DNA of 28,258 nucleotides from a virus, in IMG/VR virus record IMGVR_UViG_3300042287_000597, positions 1 to 28,258 of that record. The stretch is one strand, 5' to 3'. Below, piece after piece: positions 7,708 through 15,896 of the stretch. The stretch's first letter is position 1. Every line of letters starts with the position of its first letter. The position numbers and the translations under genes were made by a program. Under the pieces are notes generated by a model, which worked only from the letters and a program-made list of their open reading frames with translations, did not search any database and was not told the DNA's origin.

Positions 7708-8952
7708 ATGAAAATATTTGTGCAGATTGCTGCTTATCGTGACCCCCAACTTATACCAACAATTAAATCTATGTTGGAGAAAGCAAAAAAACCAAAAAAT
7801 ATTATTATTGGTATTGCAAGACAATTTCATCCTGAAGATGGTTTTGATGATTTAACTGAATATGAAAATGATGATCGTTTTCGTATTTTAAATATCCCAC
7901 ACACTGAATCAAAAGGCGTTTGTTGGGCAAGACACCAAGTCCAACAATTATATGGAGGTGAAGAATACACACTTCAAATCGATTCTCATATGAGATTTGA
8001 AAAGGATTGGGATGATACTTTAATCAAAATGATTAAAAAATTACAAAAACTTGGTCATAAAAAACCTTTGTTAACAGGTTACGTTTCATCTTTTGATCCT
8101 GATAATGATCCTGAAGGTAGGGTTAATGAACCTTGGAGAATGGCGTTTGATAGATTCACACCTGAAGGTGTTGTATTTTTCTTACCTGAGGTAATTCCTG
8201 ATTGGACTAAAATTAAAGACCCGATCCCTGCAAGATTTTATTCGGCACACTTCTGTTTTACTTTAGGTCAATTCTCAACTGAAGTACAACACGATCCTGA
8301 ATTTTATTTTCATGGAGAAGAAATTTCAATAACCGTTAGAGCCTATACTCATGGATATGATTTATTCCACCCAAATAAAGTTGTTATTTGGCATGAATAC
8401 ACAAGAAAAGGTAGAACTAAACAATGGGACGATGACAAAGATTGGTACTTAAAAAATACCGCATGTCATAAAAAAAATAGACAACTTCTTGGTATTGATG
8501 GTGAAAAATATGATGGAGACTATTACGATTGGTTTGGTAAAGAAAGAACAATAAGAGATTACGAAAAATATGCAGGGTTGTTATTTGAGACAAGAGCAGT
8601 ACAACAAGATACTATAGATAAAAAATATCCTCCAAACCATTATGACTTTGAAAATGAAAATGAATGGAAAAAAAGTTTCTCAACAATATTCAAACACTGT
8701 ATTGATTTAGATTTAAATCAAGTTCCTGAAACGGACTACGATTTTTGGGTTGTTGCTTTTCACGATCATGAACACCAAACAATTTACAGACAAGATGCCG
8801 ACGCAAACGAAATCATAAGAATAAAGTCAGACCCTGAGGGATATGGTAAAATATGGAGAGAATTCAACACAACAAAAATACCATCGTATTGGGTAGTATG
8901 GCCTCACTCAATTTCAAAAGATTGGTGTGATAGAATTGTTGGTAATTTATGA
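7708..8952 (+). CDS. GlcNAc-type glycosyltransferase (Skp1 GnT1/PF11397-like)
   Basis: This 414-residue protein matches the pattern of the GlcNAc-transferase family whose best-known member adds GlcNAc to Skp1 in Dictyostelium. It begins with MKIFVQIAAYRDPQL. GVCWARHQVQQLYGGEEY at about 70-87 is followed by LQIDSHMRF at 89-97, where D92 and H94 take the place of a DXD site. Further conserved-looking parts are ARFYSAHFCFTLG near 178 and FHGEEISITVRAYTHGYDL near 207. The last ~110 residues (from about 300) form a separate region of unknown role. It follows the collagen-like fibre by 34 bases and overlaps the next gene by four. Transfer of GlcNAc or a related sugar to a hydroxyl on a virion protein would fit, but is inferred. 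Confidence 0.75.
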   Translation: MKIFVQIAAYRDPQLIPTIKSMLEKAKKPKNIIIGIARQFHPEDGFDDLTEYENDDRFRILNIPHTESKGVCWARHQVQQLYGGEEYTLQIDSHMRFEKDWDDTLIKMIKKLQKLGHKKPLLTGYVSSFDPDNDPEGRVNEPWRMAFDRFTPEGVVFFLPEVIPDWTKIKDPIPARFYSAHFCFTLGQFSTEVQHDPEFYFHGEEISITVRAYTHGYDLFHPNKVVIWHEYTRKGRTKQWDDDKDWYLKNTACHKKNRQLLGIDGEKYDGDYYDWFGKERTIRDYEKYAGLLFETRAVQQDTIDKKYPPNHYDFENENEWKKSFSTIFKHCIDLDLNQVPETDYDFWVVAFHDHEHQTIYRQDADANEIIRIKSDPEGYGKIWREFNTTKIPSYWVVWPHSISKDWCDRIVGNL

Positions 8953-9836
8953 GAACATTATTTGTAACTTGTTTATATTCAAAACTTTTTGGATCTGAGT
9001 TTGGTGGTAGGGATAGTAGAGATGGTCACTACAAAAATTCACTAAAAAGTCTTTTAAAGATGTCTGACGCTAAATTTATTTGTTATACGTCAGAAGATCA
9101 GATAAATGATTTAAAATCTTTTTTCTATAAACAAAACAAATTTAATGAGGACCAAATCCAATTCAAAATCTTCGATTTAAAAAATTGCGAGTATCACCAA
9201 AAAATTTCTGAATTAAGGAAAACTCAAAGTAATTTACTACACGATAGATGTTATGAAATACAATATTCTAAATTTTTTTGGTGTTTAGAAAATTGTAACA
9301 ATTCAGATTTTGATTATGTTTTTTGGATAGATGCAGGGTTATCACATAGTGGACTGATACCACCAAAGTATTTAGACCAAACAAAAGGATATTGGGAAAA
9401 ATATTTTGAGTCTGAATTATTTAACAACACACTTTTAAATAATTTAATTAAACATACTGGCGAACAGATTGTGGTGTGTGCAAAAGAAAATCAAAGAAAC
9501 CATTGGTCAAAAACTTTACCAAAAAAATATTATAACAATTATAGTTTTGATAGACACATTATTGGCGGTTTGTTCGGAGGTAAAAAAGAAAATCTAAAAG
9601 ACCTTTGTAATTTATTTAACGAAAACATCAAAAATGTTTTAAACAACGAAACTGAACTTTACTTAGAAGAAAACATAATGAGTTTAATGTTCTTTAATAA
9701 TAATGAATTGTTCAACCCACTTCTATTTGATATTTGGTGGCATGAGGAAGACTTTATACCTGGTGTTGATTTAAAAGAATTAACCTTAAAAGAAAAAAGT
9801 TTTTATAAAATTATAGAAAATCTAAATAATATATAA
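8949..9836 (+). CDS. HtrL/YibB-like putative glycosyltransferase
   Basis: This 295-residue protein resembles the HtrL/YibB family, thought to be GT-A-type sugar transferases linked to LPS loci. Residues 123-131 read YVFWIDAGL, the family signature and probable metal/nucleotide-sugar site; the next gene carries the same WIDAGL at 135-140. A second region, RHIIGGLFGGKKENL at about 202-216, matches the GGFFGG-type stretch of the neighbour. Its start overlaps the upstream stop (ATGA), and the next start is one base after its own stop. The three genes are therefore one coupled unit. The donor and acceptor are unknown, and enzymatic activity is an inference from the family. Confidence 0.62.
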   Translation: MRTLFVTCLYSKLFGSEFGGRDSRDGHYKNSLKSLLKMSDAKFICYTSEDQINDLKSFFYKQNKFNEDQIQFKIFDLKNCEYHQKISELRKTQSNLLHDRCYEIQYSKFFWCLENCNNSDFDYVFWIDAGLSHSGLIPPKYLDQTKGYWEKYFESELFNNTLLNNLIKHTGEQIVVCAKENQRNHWSKTLPKKYYNNYSFDRHIIGGLFGGKKENLKDLCNLFNENIKNVLNNETELYLEENIMSLMFFNNNELFNPLLFDIWWHEEDFIPGVDLKELTLKEKSFYKIIENLNNI

Positions 9837-9837
9837 G

Positions 9838-11505
9838 ATGATAACATTAGTTACAGGATTATGGGATATTGGTAGGGGAGACCTATCAGAAGGATGGTCA
9901 AGATCTTTTGATCATTATTTAAGTAAGTTCGAACAACTATTACAAGTAGATTGTAATATGATAATTTTTGGTGATAGTGAGTTAGAAAAGTTTGTTAATC
10001 AAAGACGAAGTGTAACCAACACACAATTTGTATTAAGAGATTTAAATTGGTTTAGAAATAATGAATTTTATAATCAAATTCAATCAATAAGAACAAATCC
10101 AAAATGGTATAATCTTGCAGGTTGGTTAAAAGACTCAACACAAGCGAGATTAGAAATGTACAACCCATTAGTAATGTCAAAAATGTTTTTATTACATGAT
10201 GCGGTATTATTAGATAAATTTAATTCTGAAAAACTATATTGGATTGATGCTGGTTTAGCAAACACTGTTCACATGGGTTATTTAACTCATGATAAAGTAT
10301 TACCAAGGATTGATGATCTTTTTACTAATTTTACATTCATTTGTTTTCCATATGTTGCGGATAAAGAAATACATGGTTTTGATATTAATAAAATGGATAT
10401 CATCACGGGAACAAGAGTTGATAAAGTTTGTAGAGGAGGATTCTTTGGGGGGCCTGTAAATCTAATAAGACAAATGAATACCCTTTATTATAATTTGATA
10501 AAATCAACATTAGAAAGAGGATTAATGGGAACGGAAGAAAGTTTATTTTCAATTCTATTATATAACAACCCAACAATAATTGATTATGTTGAGATCGAAT
10601 CTAACGGTTTAATTTATAAATTTTTTGAAGATGTAAAAAACAATAACTTAGTTATTAAATCTTTAAAAAAAGAAAGAGTTATTAAAAATAAAACCAATGG
10701 TCAAGTTGGTTTATATGTGATAACATTTAATAGCCCAAAACAATTTGAAACTCTTATCAATTCTATGTTACTATATGACTCTGAATTTTTAGAAAAAACT
10801 AATAAATTTTTATTAAATAACTCAACCGATCTATCGACAACACCTGAATATATTAAGTTATGTGAACAATATGGATTTGAACATATTAAAAAAGATAATA
10901 TAGGAATTACAGGTGGTAGAGTATTTGTTGCAGATCATTTTGAAAATTCTGAAATGGAGTACTATTTGTTTTTTGAAGATGACATGTTTTTCAACATGGG
11001 TGCGGATGATGTATGTAAAAATGGGTTTAATAGAAATGTAAGACATCTATATAGGAAAGTTCTACAAATTATGAGAAAAGAAAATTTTGATTTTCTTAAA
11101 TTAAATTATACGGAATTTTACGGTAGTCATGAAAGACAATGGTCTTGGTATAATGTAGATCAAGAATTTAGATCAAAACATTGGCCAAACAATCAAAAAC
11201 TACCAACACACGGACAAGATCCTAACTCTCCTTTTTTAGAATTTAAAAACATAAAATCAGTCGACGGTTTACCATACGCAACAGGTGAGATTTATTTATC
11301 TAATTGGCCAATTATTTTGTCAAGAGAGGGTAATTACAAGTGTTATATTGAAACTAAATTTGATCATCCTTACGAACAAACTTTAATGTCTCATTGTTAT
11401 AAACAAACAATCAAAGGTAGAATTCATGCCGGTTTACTTCTTCTAACTCCAACAGAACACAATAGGTTTGACTTCTATGATGGTAAATTGAGAAAAGAAT
11501 TCTAA
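9838..11505 (+). CDS. Two-domain protein: HtrL/YibB-like plus second GT-A glycosyltransferase
   Basis: This 555-residue protein fuses two sugar-transferase-like domains. Residues 1-270 look like HtrL/YibB: LWDIGRGDLS at 8-17, LYWIDAGLA at 133-141 and RGGFFGGPVNLIRQM near 200-214. Residues about 283-555 start a new GT-A fold (GLYVITFNSPKQFETLINS), with FFEDDMFF near 377-384 as a DXD-type site. The C-terminal part ends with HAGLLLLTPTEHNRFDFYDG, an acceptor-side region I cannot place. It is the last gene of the coupled trio and probably adds one or two sugars in sequence to the same target. The stop is followed by a promoter-like motif for the next gene. I am fairly sure of two domains, less sure of each family name. 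Confidence 0.65.
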   Translation: MITLVTGLWDIGRGDLSEGWSRSFDHYLSKFEQLLQVDCNMIIFGDSELEKFVNQRRSVTNTQFVLRDLNWFRNNEFYNQIQSIRTNPKWYNLAGWLKDSTQARLEMYNPLVMSKMFLLHDAVLLDKFNSEKLYWIDAGLANTVHMGYLTHDKVLPRIDDLFTNFTFICFPYVADKEIHGFDINKMDIITGTRVDKVCRGGFFGGPVNLIRQMNTLYYNLIKSTLERGLMGTEESLFSILLYNNPTIIDYVEIESNGLIYKFFEDVKNNNLVIKSLKKERVIKNKTNGQVGLYVITFNSPKQFETLINSMLLYDSEFLEKTNKFLLNNSTDLSTTPEYIKLCEQYGFEHIKKDNIGITGGRVFVADHFENSEMEYYLFFEDDMFFNMGADDVCKNGFNRNVRHLYRKVLQIMRKENFDFLKLNYTEFYGSHERQWSWYNVDQEFRSKHWPNNQKLPTHGQDPNSPFLEFKNIKSVDGLPYATGEIYLSNWPIILSREGNYKCYIETKFDHPYEQTLMSHCYKQTIKGRIHAGLLLLTPTEHNRFDFYDGKLRKEF

Positions 11506-11511
11506 TCGAAG

Positions 11512-11518
11512 TATTTAT
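11512..11518 (+). promoter_or_regulatory. Candidate phage promoter motif GTATTTAT
   Basis: TATTTAT preceded by G lies 14 bases before the ATG at 11533, in the short gap after the glycosyltransferase trio. It would separate the virion-protein pair from the sugar genes. Confidence 0.5.
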
Positions 11519-11532
11519 AGATAAAAGATTAG

Positions 11533-12078
11533 ATGGAGTTTTTTATCAGAAAAAATGCAACACTCCCCGTGTTGAAGATTAACGCTATTAAAGACGGAAG
11601 AAGTGACTACAATAGGTCTATGAGATTTATTGAGGATACTGACATCTTTTTTTCTATGGTAGACACAGAAACCAACATTCCTAGAATAACCTCAAGACCT
11701 GCTGGTCTAATGAAAAAAGATCCGTTAGATATTAGTACAGATGCAGAATATTATGTGTACTATCAATTTACACCATTCGACACAAAAAAAGTTGCAAGAT
11801 ATAAAGGTCAATTTTTATTTAGAAATGAAACTGGAATATTAACCCTACCTTTAAGTGAGGAAATATATATAAACGTAATTGAAAGTTTTATTATTGATGA
11901 CTTTGAGTTTCAAAGTTGTTATGTTGTGGATTACCCTTGTTGTTTTGGTCCGGTACCACCAAGTCCTCCAGGACCTCCTCCAGGTCCAACAACAACTACA
12001 ACCACAACTATAATACCTACAACTACAACCACAACTATAATACCTACAACTACTACTACAACAAGTATTTATATTTAA
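11533..12078 (+). CDS. Virion-type protein with Thr-rich tail, paralogue of the next gene
   Basis: This 181-residue protein has a folded part (1-140) and a low-complexity tail (142-181). The folded part matches the next gene almost end to end: ME-F-I-x-(K/Q)N at the start, LPVLKINAIKDG, FFSMVDTETNIPRIT, AEYYVYYQFTPFDT and YINVIESFI. The pattern (a bounded beta domain with G-x-(Y/F)-x-G-x-FLF near residue 95) resembles baseplate or fibre N-terminal domains such as those of BppU-type proteins, but I cannot confirm that. The tail holds PPSPPGPPPGP and then three Thr blocks separated by IIP, encoded by a 27-base tandem repeat. It lacks the Cys-rich C-terminal domain of its paralogue, so it may be a shortened copy. 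Confidence 0.65.
   Translation: MEFFIRKNATLPVLKINAIKDGRSDYNRSMRFIEDTDIFFSMVDTETNIPRITSRPAGLMKKDPLDISTDAEYYVYYQFTPFDTKKVARYKGQFLFRNETGILTLPLSEEIYINVIESFIIDDFEFQSCYVVDYPCCFGPVPPSPPGPPPGPTTTTTTTIIPTTTTTTIIPTTTTTTSIYI
11992..12053 (+). repeat. 27-bp tandem repeat, about 2.3 copies, coding Thr-rich tail
   Basis: The unit acaactacaaccacaactataatacct begins at 11992 and again at 12019 with no mismatch that I see, followed by a partial third copy at 12046. Each unit codes nine residues (TTTTTTIIP). Exact copies suggest recent slippage or recombination, so the tail length may vary between related phages. Confidence 0.85.
12066..12072 (+). promoter_or_regulatory. Candidate phage promoter motif GTATTTAT
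   Basis: TATTTAT preceded by G lies inside the last codons of the previous gene and 15 bases before the ATG at 12088. It sits at nearly the same distance as the motif before the paralogue upstream (14 bases), as if gene and promoter were duplicated together. Confidence 0.48.
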
Positions 12079-12087
12079 ATAAAATCT

Positions 12088-12939
12088 ATGGAATTTACAA
12101 TAGGACAAAATTCAAGCTTACCATTACTTAAATTACAAGTAGTGAATGATGGTACACAAAATTTTGACTCAATGATGAAGTTTATTGAGACCTCATCTGT
12201 GTTTTTTTCCATGATTAAAACGGAAAATGGAATCCCAAAAATATTAACAAAAAGTGCTGGTTTTGTTGAAAAATTAGAAATGGATCCAAATGCTTCGCCT
12301 GAGTATTATGTTTACTACCGATTTACAACTCAAGACACCTCAAAACCGGGAAGATTTGAAGGTCAGTTTTTATTTATAAATGAAGACGGAACTTTAGTTT
12401 TACCAATAAGAGAAAGTTTATATATTAATGTTATTGAAAGTTTCATAGCAAATGATTTAACTTATGATCCTTGTTATGTTTTAGAATATAAATGTTGTAC
12501 AACGCCATTCCCTTCACCAACACCAACACCTACAAAAGAACCGGTAATTAGTCCAACACCAACAACAACTGCCACCCCAACACCGACAGTTACTCCAACA
12601 CCAACAACAACACCAAATAAACCTATTTGTCCTCATCCTGTGGTGAGAACTTTAGTTTACGGTACAGATCAACACGGACCATTTGGAAGTAGTAAAGATA
12701 AAGTTTGTGAAGGATATTATTGTTTTTTAAATGGTTCATGTACAACATCAGATTATTTAATTAGATATTTTAATGTTGGTGGCCCAAATGTTGGTTCTTT
12801 AGTTTTTGATGATGAGATATCATGTTATAAAACAAATGATACAGGATATTTTATTTCATGGTATGCAAATGCTTATACCGTATATTACATAGATGATGGT
12901 GTAATTACGGACATATACGATTGTGATTGTGACATTTAA
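12088..12939 (+). CDS. Virion-type protein with Pro/Thr linker and Cys-rich C-terminal domain
   Basis: This 283-residue protein has three parts. Residues 1-138 are the same beta-rich domain as in the preceding gene. Residues about 143-176 are a Pro/Thr linker (PSPTPTPTKEP and further TPT runs). Residues 177-283 form a unique C-terminal domain with many Cys and Tyr (CEGYYCFLNGSC, ISCYKTND, YDCDCDI at the end). Cysteines paired across such a domain could stabilise it outside the cell. There is no signal peptide. Placement after fibre and glycosyltransferase genes suggests a baseplate or fibre component with an exposed, possibly receptor-binding, tip. I do not recognise the C-terminal domain. 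Confidence 0.65.
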   Translation: MEFTIGQNSSLPLLKLQVVNDGTQNFDSMMKFIETSSVFFSMIKTENGIPKILTKSAGFVEKLEMDPNASPEYYVYYRFTTQDTSKPGRFEGQFLFINEDGTLVLPIRESLYINVIESFIANDLTYDPCYVLEYKCCTTPFPSPTPTPTKEPVISPTPTTTATPTPTVTPTPTTTPNKPICPHPVVRTLVYGTDQHGPFGSSKDKVCEGYYCFLNGSCTTSDYLIRYFNVGGPNVGSLVFDDEISCYKTNDTGYFISWYANAYTVYYIDDGVITDIYDCDCDI

Positions 12940-12970
12940 TATTTGTTGACGATAATAAATTAATCATTTA

Positions 12971-12977
12971 TATTTAT
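12971..12977 (+). promoter_or_regulatory. Candidate phage promoter motif ATATTTAT for DNA polymerase
   Basis: TATTTAT preceded by A lies 57 bases before the polymerase ATG. That is the longest spacing of the fourteen copies and leaves room for a structured leader of about 50 bases. Confidence 0.48.
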
Positions 12978-12990
12978 TTACGAAGGTAAA

Positions 12991-13008
12991 TGCCGACCTA
13001 ATTCGGTA
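12991..13008 (+). promoter_or_regulatory. Hairpin in DNA polymerase leader, possible translational operator
   Basis: TGCCGA (12991-12996) pairs with TCGGTA (13003-13008) as a six-base-pair stem with one G-T pair, closing a CCTAAT loop. It lies 26 bases before the ATG and after the promoter-like motif, so it would be in the mRNA leader. T4 gp43 is known to repress its own translation through a leader hairpin. A similar role here is a guess from position. Confidence 0.35.
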
Positions 13009-13034
13009 GCTAATACACCAAAAGTAAAAAATAT

Positions 13035-15896
13035 ATGATATCACAAGAAGAAATTGAAAACTTCCTTGTGGGTAATGACCCTGAGGAATTTATCGTATCG
13101 GTAGAGTACGATTACGTATCTGACAAAATCTACAAAATCAAAGAAGTTCCTGGTAAAGGTAAACAGATCCAAAGAGACACATTGATCTCATTTGCTTGGG
13201 TTGGTGATCTACGTGGTCAAAACTTTTACTCATCATCAAAAGGTTTACAAAAAGAAGCCATGACCAAACATGGTATTATGATTGAGAAACTTAAAACTGA
13301 AGGTAATGATCGTTTAGAACGAGGACTTACCTTTATGGTTAAGTCGATGAAAGGTTATCGAAATCTAATACAATTTTTTAGAGAAGGTGGTGTTGATCCT
13401 TGGGGTGAAAAAACAAAAGACCTCATCATGGTACTTCCACCTGTTGAGCAGTACCTCATCTCTAAAGAGAAAAGACTATTCAAAGGATTCGAAGAATACA
13501 ATGACATCACGAGGATGGTATTCGACTTGGAGACGACCTCACTTGAACCCAAGGATGGTCGTATCTTCATGATTGGAATTAAAACAAACAAAGGTTATAA
13601 AAAAGTTATTGAGTGTGCAACACCCGATGATGAAAGAAGAGGACTTGTTGAGTTCTTTAACATCATCGATGATATTAAACCTTCAATTCTTTCAGGATAC
13701 AACTCATTCAACTTCGACTGGTATTGGATCTATGAAAGATGTAAAGCATTAAACCTCGACATAAAAAAAGTTGCCAAGTCACTAAATCCTGAGAAATCAA
13801 TTTCAATGAAAGAGTCGATGTTGAAATTGGCAAACGAAGTTGAGAAATTTAACCAAACACAAATGTGGGGTTATAACATTATTGATATCCTACACTCAGT
13901 TCGTAGAGCTCAGGCAATCAATTCAAACATCAAGGAAGCTGGTTTGAAGTACATTACCAAATATATTGAGGCTGAAGCTCCTGATCGTGTTTATGTAGAT
14001 CATGATAAGATCGGATCTATGTATCGAGATAAAGAAGAGTATTGGTTAAACATTGAAAATGGTAAGTATAAGAAAGTAGGTAATGATCCAAAAGTTGATG
14101 ATGTTTGTGGAAGACATTCTAAAGTCTATATCAAAACAACAGGAGACGACATTATTGAGCGTTATCTTGACGATGACTTGGAGGAAACTCTATTGGTTGA
14201 TGAAGAGTTCAATCAAGGTTCATTCTTGTTGGCATCATTACTTCCAACAACATATGAAAGAGTTTCAACAATGGGTACCGCAACATTATGGAAAATGTTG
14301 ATGTTGGCTTGGTCTTATAAACATAACTTGGCAATTCCTGCTAAAAATGATAAAGGGAACTTTGTAGGTGGACTTTCTCGATTGATCCGAACAGGATACT
14401 CAAGAAACGTATTAAAACTTGACTACTCGTCTCTTTACCCCTCCATTCAGTTGGTACACGATGTATTTCCTGAGTGTGATGTGACAGGTGCGATGAAAGG
14501 ATTATTATCTTATTTCCGTAACACTCGTATCAAATACAAACAACTTGCTGAGGAATATGCGACGATTGATAAGAAAAAATCAACATCTTATGACCGTAAA
14601 CAATTACCGATTAAGATCTTCATCAACTCGATGTTTGGTGCATTGTCCGCTCCACAGGTATTCCATTGGGGTGACATGGACAAAGGTGAAATGATTACTT
14701 GTACAGGTCGTCAGTATCTTCGTATGATGATTCACTTCTTTATGGATCGTGGATACACACCACTTGTAATGGACACGGATGGTATTAACTTCTCGGTTCC
14801 TGAAGGTGTAGAAGAAAGACGTTATGTCGGTAAAGGTCTGAACTGGAAAGTTGTTGATGGTAAAGAGTATGTTGGTGAAGAAGCGGATGTGATGGAGTTT
14901 AACGATCTTGCGATGAGAGGTGAAATGGCACTTGATACTGATGGACAATGGCCAGCTTGTATCAACTTGGCTCGTAAGAACTATGCTTTGATTACCGCAA
15001 AAGGTAAAATCAAACTTACAGGTAACTCAATCAAATCTAAAAAGATGCCGATCTACATTGAGAAGTTCTTGGATAAAGGAATTAAATTATTACTTGATGG
15101 TAAAGGACAAGAGTTTGTTGAGTGGTATTATGAATACGTACAAAAAATATTTGATCAGAAAATTCCTTTGATGGATATTGCAAACAAAGCAAAGATCAAA
15201 CAAACTATCGATGATTACATCGCAAGAAGTAAAACCAAAACTAAAGCGGGAGCATTGATGTCACGTCAAGCACATATGGAGTTGGCAATCAAAGACAAAC
15301 TGAATGCTAATCTTGGTGAGGTTATCTTCTATGTAAACAATGGTACAAAGGCATCTCATGGGGATGTTCAAAAAGTTAATAAACCAAAGAAAGGTTGGTC
15401 TCAAGAACACATTGATAATTACATGAGAGATTGGGGAACAACAATACCTGAAAACGTAGATTCAATTATTCAGTTAAATTGTTATCGAATTGATCCTTCA
15501 GACATTGAAACTAACCCAACAATGACCGGTGAATATAATATTCAGAGAGCAATTGCGACTTTTAACAAACGAGTAGAGCCTTTATTAGTTGTGTTCAAAC
15601 AGGAAGTTAGAAATGGATTATTAGTTAAGAATCCTGAGGATAGACCATTCTTCACTAAAGTTCAATGTGAGTTAATTAATGGACAACCTTTTGAAGAGGG
15701 GGATCAAGACAAATTAGAAGATGTAATGGAAATTTCTGATGAGGAAATGTCTTTTTGGAATCGTGTTGGTGAAACGCCTTATCACATGTATAAAGATGCA
15801 GATCAAACTATGTGGATGTATGTACCCAAAAAAGAGTTAATCCATTTTAATTCCGTCGGAGGAAAGGATATACCAAACACCGTTGACATTTTGTAA
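13035..15896 (+). CDS. 43: DNA polymerase, family B, with 3'-5' exonuclease (gp43-like)
   Basis: This 953-residue protein is the replicative polymerase; T4 gp43 has 898. The exonuclease domain shows motif I FDLETT (D164, E166), motif II GYNSFNFDWYW (221-231) and a Y-x3-D motif III candidate near 376-380 (YLDDD). The polymerase domain shows motif A KLDYSSLYPSI near 461, motif B KIFINSMFGAL near 525 and motif C VMDTDGINF near 577-584. Motif C usually reads DTDS; here serine is replaced by glycine, with both metal-binding aspartates kept. An extra segment of about 60 residues (330-390) precedes motif III. Arginine is often coded by CGT/CGA here, while its neighbours mostly use AGA. Its 3' end overlaps the convergent gene by 60 bases. 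Confidence 0.95.
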   Translation: MISQEEIENFLVGNDPEEFIVSVEYDYVSDKIYKIKEVPGKGKQIQRDTLISFAWVGDLRGQNFYSSSKGLQKEAMTKHGIMIEKLKTEGNDRLERGLTFMVKSMKGYRNLIQFFREGGVDPWGEKTKDLIMVLPPVEQYLISKEKRLFKGFEEYNDITRMVFDLETTSLEPKDGRIFMIGIKTNKGYKKVIECATPDDERRGLVEFFNIIDDIKPSILSGYNSFNFDWYWIYERCKALNLDIKKVAKSLNPEKSISMKESMLKLANEVEKFNQTQMWGYNIIDILHSVRRAQAINSNIKEAGLKYITKYIEAEAPDRVYVDHDKIGSMYRDKEEYWLNIENGKYKKVGNDPKVDDVCGRHSKVYIKTTGDDIIERYLDDDLEETLLVDEEFNQGSFLLASLLPTTYERVSTMGTATLWKMLMLAWSYKHNLAIPAKNDKGNFVGGLSRLIRTGYSRNVLKLDYSSLYPSIQLVHDVFPECDVTGAMKGLLSYFRNTRIKYKQLAEEYATIDKKKSTSYDRKQLPIKIFINSMFGALSAPQVFHWGDMDKGEMITCTGRQYLRMMIHFFMDRGYTPLVMDTDGINFSVPEGVEERRYVGKGLNWKVVDGKEYVGEEADVMEFNDLAMRGEMALDTDGQWPACINLARKNYALITAKGKIKLTGNSIKSKKMPIYIEKFLDKGIKLLLDGKGQEFVEWYYEYVQKIFDQKIPLMDIANKAKIKQTIDDYIARSKTKTKAGALMSRQAHMELAIKDKLNANLGEVIFYVNNGTKASHGDVQKVNKPKKGWSQEHIDNYMRDWGTTIPENVDSIIQLNCYRIDPSDIETNPTMTGEYNIQRAIATFNKRVEPLLVVFKQEVRNGLLVKNPEDRPFFTKVQCELINGQPFEEGDQDKLEDVMEISDEEMSFWNRVGETPYHMYKDADQTMWMYVPKKELIHFNSVGGKDIPNTVDIL

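Noticed and set aside
14604-14948. Minus-strand frame of 114 residues within the polymerase gene
   Set aside because: It is rich in His, Thr and Ser from antisense reading of conserved polymerase codons, with no domain and no upstream motif.
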